From the NCBI GenBank assembly GCA_037440765.1, contig JBBITL010000078.1, positions 1 to 19,753 on the forward strand: DNA of 19,753 nt, given 5' to 3'. The position numbers and the translations under genes were made by a program. Shown here in pieces: positions 14,355 to 19,753 of the stretch (position 1 is the first letter of the stretch; each line of letters starts with the position of its first letter). The DNA comes from DTKY01 sp037440765. Lineage in GTDB: Bacteria; Acidobacteriota; Terriglobia; Bryobacterales; Bryobacteraceae. Under the pieces are notes generated by a model that saw only the letters and a list, made by a program, of their open reading frames with translations, was not told the DNA's origin and did no database searches.

Positions 14355-15359
14355 TTATACGCCGGGCCGGAAGCCCTGGCGGGCATGATGCTGGAGTTCC
14401 CGGATCCGGATGCCGGTCATGGCGACTGCCACGGCGCCTCCCGCCACCAGCGGCACGGTCACCACCAGAAAGAGCAGCGTGGCGAAGCCGGCCGCCGCTC
14501 CCTTTTCGACCTGGAAGAGCTGCAAGCCCACGACCGTGAAGAACTGGAATCCTCCCACGTTGCTTGGCGCCTGCGGCAACACAGTCCCCATCCGCTGAAT
14601 CATAAGAACCACAACCAGTGCGCCCAGCGTGAGGTCGAGTCCCAGACCGCGCGCCAGCGCGTAGACCGGCAGAGGCTGCGCCGCCAGGTACAGCACGCTG
14701 GCCGCAACGGCGCCCGGGAACGACCGGGAATTGCCCATTTGGTGCAGCCCTTCCACAACGTGCCAGAGCGTCGCCGCCCATCGGCTCCGGGCCACCGCCG
14801 CATGGGCGTGATGCTTGTGGAGCATCGCCGCCGCCAGCAGCACGGCAAGAACGCCGAGTACGACCGCCAGCGCCAGGCTGCCGTCCTGCAAGTAATCCGG
14901 CACGGGCACGAAGAGCGTCACCAGATAGAAACCCAGCACGAGCAATACTCCGTCCACGACGCGCTCCACGGTCACCGAGGCGAGGCACACGGAGTACGGA
15001 ATATCGAGCCAGCGCGCCTGCAAATACGTGCGCACCAGCTCGCCGATGCGGAACGGAAAGACCGAATTCGCAAACAGGCCGACGAAGATCGCCTGAGTGG
15101 AGCGAAGCATCTTGGCCGGCGCGACGGGGCTGAGCAACATGCTCCAGCGCCACCCCCCTATGAAGTACGCGCCCACTTCGGAGACGATAGCGAACGCTAC
15201 CCACCCCCAATGGATGGCGCCCAGCTTCGGCAGGTCGTCCCGCCAGTCGAACCCCCAGTACACCCAAACCAGGGCCGCGGCGGAGACACCGTACCCAACA
15301 GCAGGCAAAACCCACGCTAGAATTCCGGGGCGAGGAACCTCACCCAAGGCTGAGGCCAT
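14355..15359 (-). CDS. UPF0104/lysylphosphatidylglycerol synthase-type transmembrane protein
   Basis: 334-residue polytopic membrane protein with about eight hydrophobic segments, of the flippase-like family related to the N-terminal half of MprF and to AglD (PF03706). Family marks: GGWRWSMLL, the PFRIGELVRTYL segment after the third helix, VERVVDGVLLVL, and the late MGTVLPQAPSNVGGFQFF. No soluble synthase domain follows, so it is not a full lysyl-PG synthase. It more likely moves or helps process a lipid or lipid-linked sugar; the substrate is unknown. No ribosome site is visible before ATG; a TATGAT lies 15 bases upstream. selA follows after 19 bases, so both are probably on one transcript without a visible functional link. 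Confidence 0.88.
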   Translation of the reverse strand: MASALGEVPRPGILAWVLPAVGYGVSAAALVWVYWGFDWRDDLPKLGAIHWGWVAFAIVSEVGAYFIGGWRWSMLLSPVAPAKMLRSTQAIFVGLFANSVFPFRIGELVRTYLQARWLDIPYSVCLASVTVERVVDGVLLVLGFYLVTLFVPVPDYLQDGSLALAVVLGVLAVLLAAAMLHKHHAHAAVARSRWAATLWHVVEGLHQMGNSRSFPGAVAASVLYLAAQPLPVYALARGLGLDLTLGALVVVLMIQRMGTVLPQAPSNVGGFQFFTVVGLQLFQVEKGAAAGFATLLFLVVTVPLVAGGAVAVAMTGIRIRELQHHARQGFRPGV

Positions 15360-15373
15360 TCGAGTCTACTTCT

Positions 15374-15379
15374 ATCATA
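15374..15379 (-). promoter_or_regulatory. -10-like TATGAT before the flippase-like gene
   Basis: TATGAT matches the -10 consensus at five of six positions on the minus strand. Its position puts transcription start about 8 bases before ATG, within the 40-base space after the upstream M16 gene. No good -35 is visible. Confidence 0.35.
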
Positions 15380-15398
15380 CCGGGCGCCGGCGGCACAC

Positions 15399-16793
15399 TC
15401 ACTGGGCAGTGAAGCCCGGCCTGGTGATGGCGATCTCGCGGATCCGCGGCGCGTACCTGGCGGCTGCCGTCCGGATGGCTGAGGCGTTCCCCACCAGCAC
15501 GAATGTGAGGCCGGCCGTCTGGTAGTGCTCTTTCGCCGCGGCGTTGGCCGCCGCCAGCGTCACGGCGTCGATCCTCCCGAAGAGCTCGTCCACCTCGGAC
15601 CGGTCCAGGCCGAAGATCTCCAACTCGCGCAGCGCCTCGGCCAGCTGGTCGGAAGTCTCCAGCCGCTGTGTCGGGTACTGGCCTTTTACGTAGGCCTTGG
15701 CCGAGGCCAGTTGTTCCGCCGTGACGCCCTGCTCGCCAAGCCGCTTGAGCAGGCCGAGCGCCATGTCGATGGCCTTCCCGGTCGCGTCCGTCCGTGTGTA
15801 GGTGGATATCACAATCCCGCCGGTCAGCCGGTTCTGCTCCAGCCGGCAGGTTGCGCCGTAGGTAAGGCCGCTGTTGACCCGCAACTCGTCGTTCAGCATC
15901 GACGTGAAGCGGCCTCCGAACAGCGTGTTAACCAGCCACAGGGGAACGCGGTCCGGATGCGTGCGGTGTATGCCGGGCTGGGCGATCTGGAAGTAGGTCT
16001 GTGTGGCGTCGGGCTTGTCCACCAGCAGCAGCCTGGCTTCGGAGCCCCGCTTCGGCGCCGCATCCTGAACCCAGGCGTAGGCGCTGCCGGCGGGTAGGGA
16101 ACCGAAAGCCCCGGCCAGCTTGCGGGCCATCGCCTCCCGGTCGAAGCGTCCCACCGCGATCAGCACCAGGTTCCGGCCCGTGTAGATGCGCTTATGATAG
16201 CCGGTGATGTGGCTGCGCTCCATGCGGGCCAGCGTGAGCTCGTCTCCGGACGGGACGCGTCCGTACGGATGCGCTGCGCCGAAAAAGAACGGGCGGAAGT
16301 ACTGCCCGATCGCCGAGGCGGGGTTGTCCTTGGAGGCCTTGGACGCGTCGATCCGCTGCGCCAGGACCTTGCTGACCTCGGCGTCGGGAAAGGCCGGCCG
16401 CAACAGCGCGTCCGCGAACAGATCCAGCGCCTGGTCCAGGTCCTTGGCCAGGAACTCGATTCCGACCTGCGTGGCCTGATCGTCGCTCGACGCCTGCCAT
16501 GCGGCCCCCAGATAATCAAGCGCCTCGGAGAACTCATCGGCGGTGCGGCCGCCCGCGCCGCGGCGGAGCAGCTCAACGGTTACGGACGCCAGCCCCGCCT
16601 GAGACGCAGGGTCGGATTCGGCGCCGCCGCGCAACACCGCGCGCAGCGTGACCAGCGGCAGCTCCTGGCGCGGCATAAGCAGCACCACCGCGCCGTTGGG
16701 AAGAACCTGGCGCGTGTAGGGAGGCAGCTTCACCTGGGCCGCGCCGCCGCAGGCCAACAACAGCGCGAATGCGAACAGCAGCACCGGTTTCAT
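15399..16793 (-). CDS. M16-family peptidase-like protein, non-catalytic subunit
   Basis: 464 residues with an export signal (MKPVLLFAFALLLACGGAAQ). L12-L13-A14-C15 fits a lipobox, so it may be a lipoprotein. It has the M16 two-repeat fold: LPNGAVVLLMPRQELPLVTL, GRNLVLIAVGRFD, GIHRTHPDRVPLWLVNTLFGG, and the Arg/Tyr-bearing SGLTYGATCRLEQNRLTG region. Where active members have HxxEH it reads GLASVTVELLRRG, so both zinc histidines are missing. It therefore should be the substrate-binding partner of the catalytic subunit, as in known M16 heterodimers. Its ATG overlaps the catalytic gene's TGA (ATGA), and AGGAGG stands 7 bases upstream, giving coupled near-equal synthesis. Confidence 0.92.
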   Translation of the reverse strand: MKPVLLFAFALLLACGGAAQVKLPPYTRQVLPNGAVVLLMPRQELPLVTLRAVLRGGAESDPASQAGLASVTVELLRRGAGGRTADEFSEALDYLGAAWQASSDDQATQVGIEFLAKDLDQALDLFADALLRPAFPDAEVSKVLAQRIDASKASKDNPASAIGQYFRPFFFGAAHPYGRVPSGDELTLARMERSHITGYHKRIYTGRNLVLIAVGRFDREAMARKLAGAFGSLPAGSAYAWVQDAAPKRGSEARLLLVDKPDATQTYFQIAQPGIHRTHPDRVPLWLVNTLFGGRFTSMLNDELRVNSGLTYGATCRLEQNRLTGGIVISTYTRTDATGKAIDMALGLLKRLGEQGVTAEQLASAKAYVKGQYPTQRLETSDQLAEALRELEIFGLDRSEVDELFGRIDAVTLAAANAAAKEHYQTAGLTFVLVGNASAIRTAAARYAPRIREIAITRPGFTAQ

Positions 16794-18100
16794 TGTGCGG
16801 CCTCCTGTTTCTCGGGCTCCAGCGTGGCAACCGTGCGGTTCCTCCCGTCCAGGTACCGGCGCGCCACGCGGAGCACGTCCCCCGCCGTGACCTTCTCCAG
16901 TTCTGACGGATATGCGTTCAGCTTTCGATGGTCGCCGAGGAACACCTCGAACCGGCCGAGCAGGTTGGCTTTTCCGGCGATGGTCTTCAGGCTCCGGTAG
17001 AAGTCAGTGGTCAGTTGATTCCTGGCCTTCTGCAATTCCCCTGCGGAGACCTCCGACGCCCGGACCCGCTCCAGTTCTTCGTAAAACGCCTTCTCGACTC
17101 CGGCGGGGTCGACCCCTGACCGGGGCTGCATGCGGAACACCATCTGCCCGGGGTCCAGCGAGCTTGCAAGACTGTGACCGACATTGAGGACAAGCTGGTC
17201 GCTATCGACCAGCCTCCGGTACAGCCTGGAACTGCGGCCCTGGGTCAGGATCGCTCCCAGCACCTCCAGGGCGTTGGTGTCCGCGTGGCTGGTGGCCGGG
17301 ACGTGGAAGCTGATCATCAGCAGGGGAAGCTGCGCCGCCCTGCGCAGCACCACGCGCCTTTCCCCCTGCTGCTCCGGCTCCCTGGTGCGCACCGGCGGAG
17401 GTGGCTCCTGGCGCGGGATCGGCTCCAGGTACTTCCTGGCCAGGGCCATGACCTCGTCCGGTGTCACATCTCCCGCCACCACCACCACGCAGTTGTTCGG
17501 CGCGTAGCCCATGCGGTAGTGGGCCTTGAGGTCGTCCATGGTCCAGGCCTCTATGTCCGAGGCCCAGCCGATTACCGGCCAGCCGTAGGGGTGGGCGGTG
17601 TAGGCAGCGGCGTTCAACTGTTCGGTGAGCGCCCCGGCGGGGTTGTTGTCCACCGACAGCCGGCGTTCGCTCGCCACCACGCCGCGCTCGCTTTCGATGA
17701 TCTTGGGGTCGAACGACAGGTCGCGGATGCGGTCCGACTCCATGTCCATCATCAGTTCCAGAGCCGCGCGCGGGAACCAGTCCGTGTACACCGTCACATC
17801 GCGGGAGGTGTAGGCGTTGTTGCTTCCCCCGTTTTTCTCCATCTGGATATCGAACTGTTTGGGGCCGTACTTCCTGGCGCCGTTGAACATCATGTGCTCG
17901 AAGAAGTGAGAGATGCCGGTAACGCCGGGCCGCTCGTTGCGGCTGCCGACGCGGAAGAAGAAGTACATGGCCACGTTCGGGATGTCGTGGTCCTCATGGA
18001 TCAGGATCTTCATCCCGTTGGCGAGCGTGTGGGAGCGGACCTCGATCTGCTGCCCGCTCATAAGGGAAACGCCAAGGACCAGCATTAACACTGTCCTCAT
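16790..18100 (-). CDS. M16-family zinc metallopeptidase, catalytic subunit
   Basis: 436 residues, with an N-terminal signal (MRTVLMLVLGVSLMSGQ). The inverted zinc motif is intact: H65-F-F-E68-H69 (SHFFEHMMFNGARKYGP), with the third ligand expected at E145 in ERGVVASERR, 76 residues on, the usual spacing. Family segments follow: GGSNNAYTSRDVTVY, NNCVVVVAGDV and LGAILTQGRSSRLYRRLV. It should cleave peptides in the periplasm together with the coupled non-catalytic subunit. Its ATG overlaps the stop of the ACR3 remnant by ATGA. There is no good ribosome site; TGCTACCTT ends 6 bases before ATG and could be a weak extended -10 for a leaderless message. Confidence 0.94.
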   Translation of the reverse strand: MRTVLMLVLGVSLMSGQQIEVRSHTLANGMKILIHEDHDIPNVAMYFFFRVGSRNERPGVTGISHFFEHMMFNGARKYGPKQFDIQMEKNGGSNNAYTSRDVTVYTDWFPRAALELMMDMESDRIRDLSFDPKIIESERGVVASERRLSVDNNPAGALTEQLNAAAYTAHPYGWPVIGWASDIEAWTMDDLKAHYRMGYAPNNCVVVVAGDVTPDEVMALARKYLEPIPRQEPPPPVRTREPEQQGERRVVLRRAAQLPLLMISFHVPATSHADTNALEVLGAILTQGRSSRLYRRLVDSDQLVLNVGHSLASSLDPGQMVFRMQPRSGVDPAGVEKAFYEELERVRASEVSAGELQKARNQLTTDFYRSLKTIAGKANLLGRFEVFLGDHRKLNAYPSELEKVTAGDVLRVARRYLDGRNRTVATLEPEKQEAAQ

Positions 18101-18744
18101 GCGTCCAAGGTAGCAGAGAAACTCCCCTTGACGGTGCCGTCAGCGGCGGCGAACCGGTGCCGCGTCCGGTTGCAGGCGGCGCATACCGAGAGCATCACGG
18201 GCACCTCCACAAGCACTCCTGCCACGGTCGCCAGGGCAGCGCCCGGCCCGGGGCCTAACAGTGCGATTGCAGTGGCTACCGCCAGCTCGAAGAAGTTGCT
18301 GGCCCCGATTAGCGCGCCGGGAGCCGCCACCGCGTATTCCACCCGGAACAGCCGCATGAGTCCATAGGCCAGCGAGGAGTTGAAGTAGACCTGGATGAGG
18401 ATCGGAGCCGCGGTCAGCACCGCGTGGAAGAACTTTGCGGTGATGCTCTCGGCCTGAAAGGCGAAGATGAAGACCAGGGTCGCCAGCAGCGCGCCCATCG
18501 TAATCGGCGCCAGCCGGGGCAGCAGGCTCTTCTCAAACCACTCCTTGCCGTGCCCGCGGATCAGCCGGCGACGCAGGATGGCGCCCGCCGTAAGCGGGAT
18601 CACGATGAACGTGATCACGGAATACAGCAGGACCAGGAACGGTACTGACAGCGACGCGGCTCCGCTCACCAGAAGCCGCGCGATGGGAGCGAACAGCACG
18701 AGCATGATGAGGTCGTTCACCGACACCTGCACCAGCGTGTAGGA
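18097..18744 (-). pseudogene. ACR3-family arsenite efflux permease, C-terminal remnant
   Basis: The last ~215 residues of an ACR3 arsenite/H+ antiporter, which is normally ~350-400 residues with ten helices. Recognisable: YTLVQVSVNDLIMLVLFAPI, PFLVLLYSVITFIVIPL, GKEWFEKSLLPR, ILIQVYFNSSLAYGLMRLF and the highly conserved PGALIGASNFFELAVATAIA, ending CAACNRTRHRF. The first four or so helices, with the usual ACR3 cysteine region, are absent. The frame runs back to an ATG at 18816, but those first ~24 residues are out-of-frame thioredoxin-like sequence. It is joined at about 18745 to a thioredoxin-like fragment, so it cannot be a working pump. The tail extends into the M16 start. Confidence 0.85.
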
Positions 18745-18745
18745 C

Positions 18746-18880
18746 GAGCTTGGCAATCTCGTTGTAGTTGGACATCTTCGATATGTCGGCGGCCAGGTTG
18801 AGCTCCGCCCAGCCATTAGAGACCCGCTGCTCCGTGGTCTTGCAGTTCACGCACCCGGGCCCCGCGATTTGAATCTTCAT
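18746..18880 (-). pseudogene. Thioredoxin-like small redox-active disulfide protein, N-terminal remnant
   Basis: The first 45 residues match the thioredoxin_3 / redox-active disulfide protein 2 family (about 76-80 residues): MKIQIAGPGC, the CxxC at C10-V-N-C13, then AELNLAADISKMSNY and NEIAKL. The remaining ~30 residues (cis-proline loop and last strands) are replaced by out-of-frame ACR3 sequence, so the reading frame runs on to 18533 without meaning. GAGG lies 10 bases before ATG. Members of this family often sit beside ACR3-type permeases in arsenic operons, so both fragments probably belonged to one operon with the intervening DNA lost. Confidence 0.8.
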
Positions 18881-18943
18881 GTTACGTGTACCTCGAATAC
18901 GCAGTTCAGAGAGAACTCGACACCCACTTCTCGAGGCCCCCGG

Positions 18944-19126
18944 TCAGGCGCCCACCTTTCGGAGCAAGAGCGCGAGCTCACCGACTCGCCCGCCCAGACT
19001 CCTGGCCGTGGCCAAACCCACCTTGTTGCGTGAAGCGAAGGTTCCCCGGAACGCCATCCAGCGATCCAGGAACGCCTTGCAGAGCGAGCTCATGTTGCTG
19101 AAGCAGACCGGCGTCCCGACGATAAC
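18944..19126 (-). pseudogene. Flavodoxin/NADPH-dependent FMN reductase-like remnant
   Basis: About 60 codons. VIVGTPVCFSNMSSLCKAFLDRW is the FMN-binding P-V-Y-F-x-N-M-S segment of WrbA-like flavodoxins and FMN reductases. After RNKVGL the frame goes straight to ATARSLGGRVGELALLLRK, which resembles the C-terminal helix, so the central part (some tens of residues) seems deleted. The N-terminal half is missing: coding sequence stops where an IS-type terminal repeat begins. Such flavoproteins accompany some ars operons. A TTG at 19141 within the IS end could be called as a start but is not credible. Confidence 0.65.
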
Positions 19127-19154
19127 TGGACTTGTCCCCAAAACTGAGACACCC
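19127..19154 (+). repeat. Left terminal inverted repeat (IS3-like)
   Basis: Begins TGGACTTGTCCCC and continues to TGAGACACCC. It matches the reverse complement of the last 28 bases of the window at 21 of 28 positions. Similarity continues inward (CCAGTTAAGAC against CCAGTCAAGAC). Confidence 0.7.
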
Positions 19155-19171
19155 AGTTAAGACTCATTTTG

Positions 19172-19333
19172 CAGCGAGCCGAGGCGCGTGTTTGGATCCG
19201 GCAGTTTCCCGAGCAAGTCTATAACCGGAATCGGCTGCACTCCGCGGTGGGCTATGTGCCACCGGTGGAGTTCGAGGCCCACTTGGCGGCCAAGCGCAAG
19301 GAGGAGGCCGCTCGGCGGCGTCTTGGTTTATGA
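19172..19333 (+). pseudogene. IS3-family transposase (OrfB) C-terminal remnant
   Basis: About 53 codons to TGA: QRAEARVWIRQFPEQVYNRN, then RLHSAVGYVPPVEFEAHLAA and a basic tail ending RRRLGL. The YNRxRLHSA(L/V)GY..P.EFE block is the signature end of the DDE integrase domain of IS3-family OrfB proteins. The catalytic D, D and E all lie upstream and are missing. Upstream of QRAEA the sequence becomes IS terminal sequence within a few bases, so the deletion junction is near 19170. It cannot encode active transposase. Confidence 0.82.
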
Positions 19334-19355
19334 GTCTTCTCAGGCATCGGGAGAA

Positions 19356-19403
19356 CTCCCTCGAAAATAGCCTCACGCCGGCGTTGCGACTGGTTCGAGG
19401 GAG
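19356..19403. other. Inverted repeat with alternative pairing in the IS remnant
   Basis: CTCCCTCGAA and its exact complement TTCGAGGGAG are separated by 28 bases that contain the palindrome ACGCCGGCGT. The left arm can also pair with GGGAG at 19349-19353, so two exclusive hairpins are possible. No gene is seen here. Confidence 0.5.
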
Positions 19404-19725
19404 ACCATTAATCGGGCTCGCAGCACCAAGATCTCTCGACCTCGTCCGCATCACGGCCGCTGAGAGCTCAGCGCACCCAGCACAATCCTATTTTCATCGT
19501 CGATTGTGTCCCCGCAGGACATGACACAACTATCCATCCGATGGAGGCGCAGTCGGTTCCGGCCGCGCCCCCACTCATCGTTTGGATGAGTTTCCGGCTG
19601 GCTATTCCCCGGCGCTTTGCTCTCCAGCAGGGACCGCCTCCGCTTCACCAGCCGGCTTCCAGCATGCGGTACAGTTGTCTTGCCGGTCGAGGATCATCCA
19701 TCGAACGGTCAACAATGTCTTGACT

Positions 19726-19753
19726 GGTTGTCTCACGTCAGGGGACAAGCGCA
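19726..19753 (-). repeat. Right terminal inverted repeat at the window end
   Basis: Read on the minus strand it begins TGCGCTTGTCCCC and continues TGAGACAACC. It agrees with the left repeat at 21 of 28 positions and then for most of the next ten. It ends exactly on the last base, consistent with an assembly stopping at a repeat. Confidence 0.65.

Larger units (their letters stand above)
19127..19753 (+). mobile_element. Internally deleted IS3-type element or MITE-like remnant reaching the window end
   Basis: Starts with an IS3-like terminal sequence (TGGACTTGTCCCC), contains the 3' end of an IS3-family transposase, and finishes with an inverted copy of the terminal sequence on the last bases of the window. 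The left end touches the interrupted flavodoxin-like gene. The 5' part of the transposase is missing between about 19166 and 19172. About 390 bp after the transposase stop hold no recognisable gene but several inverted repeats. No target duplication can be checked because the right flank is absent. It may instead be ends of two related elements. Confidence 0.6.

Noticed and set aside
14385..15320. Plus-strand and alternative minus-frame open frames over the flippase-like and selA genes
   Set aside because: No recognisable domains; they overlap well-supported membrane-protein and SelA frames.
15399..15412. TCACTG-GG-CAGTGA inverted repeat at the end of the non-catalytic M16 gene as a terminator
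   Set aside because: The loop is only 2 bases, the stem is short and no T-run follows; it overlaps the stop codon and is probably chance.
19388..19409. tRNA T-arm-like GGTTCGA sequence
   Set aside because: The flanking stem does not form a 5-bp arm with a 7-base loop, and no acceptor, D or anticodon arms are found upstream.
1..19753. CRISPR arrays, rRNA or tRNA genes, integrases or phage genes
   Set aside because: No regularly spaced repeats, structural RNA signatures or phage or integrase protein motifs were seen on either strand.

Overview
The window is GC-rich bacterial chromosome, most likely from an Acidobacteriota genome of the Bryobacter/Solibacter kind. This rests on gene content and protein style (an EF-P with a PGNLRG tip loop, clustered HlyD/FtsX efflux genes, paired M16 peptidases) and was not tested by a search. 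Two runs of N (10 and 20 bases) show that it is a draft scaffold.

Layout, left to right. (1) The 3' part of rho. (2) A same-strand efflux operon: three paralogous HlyD/MacA-type periplasmic adaptors, one MacB/FtsX-type permease and one TolC-type outer-membrane factor, with no ATPase subunit in the window. The first adaptor is broken by an N gap and a stop that look like assembly artefacts. A stem-loop follows the operon. (3) mutL, converging on a Yip1-family membrane protein gene; the two stop codons share one CTAG. (4) A divergent intergenic region with a perfect 22-bp palindrome, then an unrecognised proline-rich coiled-coil protein. (5) efp, with an extended -10 so close to its start codon that the mRNA is probably leaderless. 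It converges on and overlaps selA. (6) On the minus strand, selA, a UPF0104/flippase-like membrane protein, and a coupled pair of M16 peptidases (one catalytic, one lacking the zinc motif).

(7) The last ~1.7 kb is decayed or rearranged. The catalytic M16 gene overlaps the stop of an ACR3 arsenite-efflux gene that survives only as its C-terminal part. That part is joined out of frame to the first 45 residues of a CxxC thioredoxin-like protein. Upstream lies a shortened flavodoxin-like gene, cut at an IS3-type terminal repeat. From there to the window end is a 627-bp IS-like remnant holding the last ~53 codons of an IS3-family transposase, bounded by imperfect 28-bp inverted repeats; the second repeat ends on the last base of the window.

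How the genes work together: the efflux genes should form an envelope-spanning ABC-type pump using an ATPase encoded elsewhere. The M16 pair should form one periplasmic heterodimeric protease. The ars-type fragments are remnants of an arsenic-resistance operon. The most noteworthy items are the three-adaptor operon without ATPase, the 22-bp palindrome, the EF-P without the usual modified residue, the thioredoxin/ACR3 junction and the IS-derived end.
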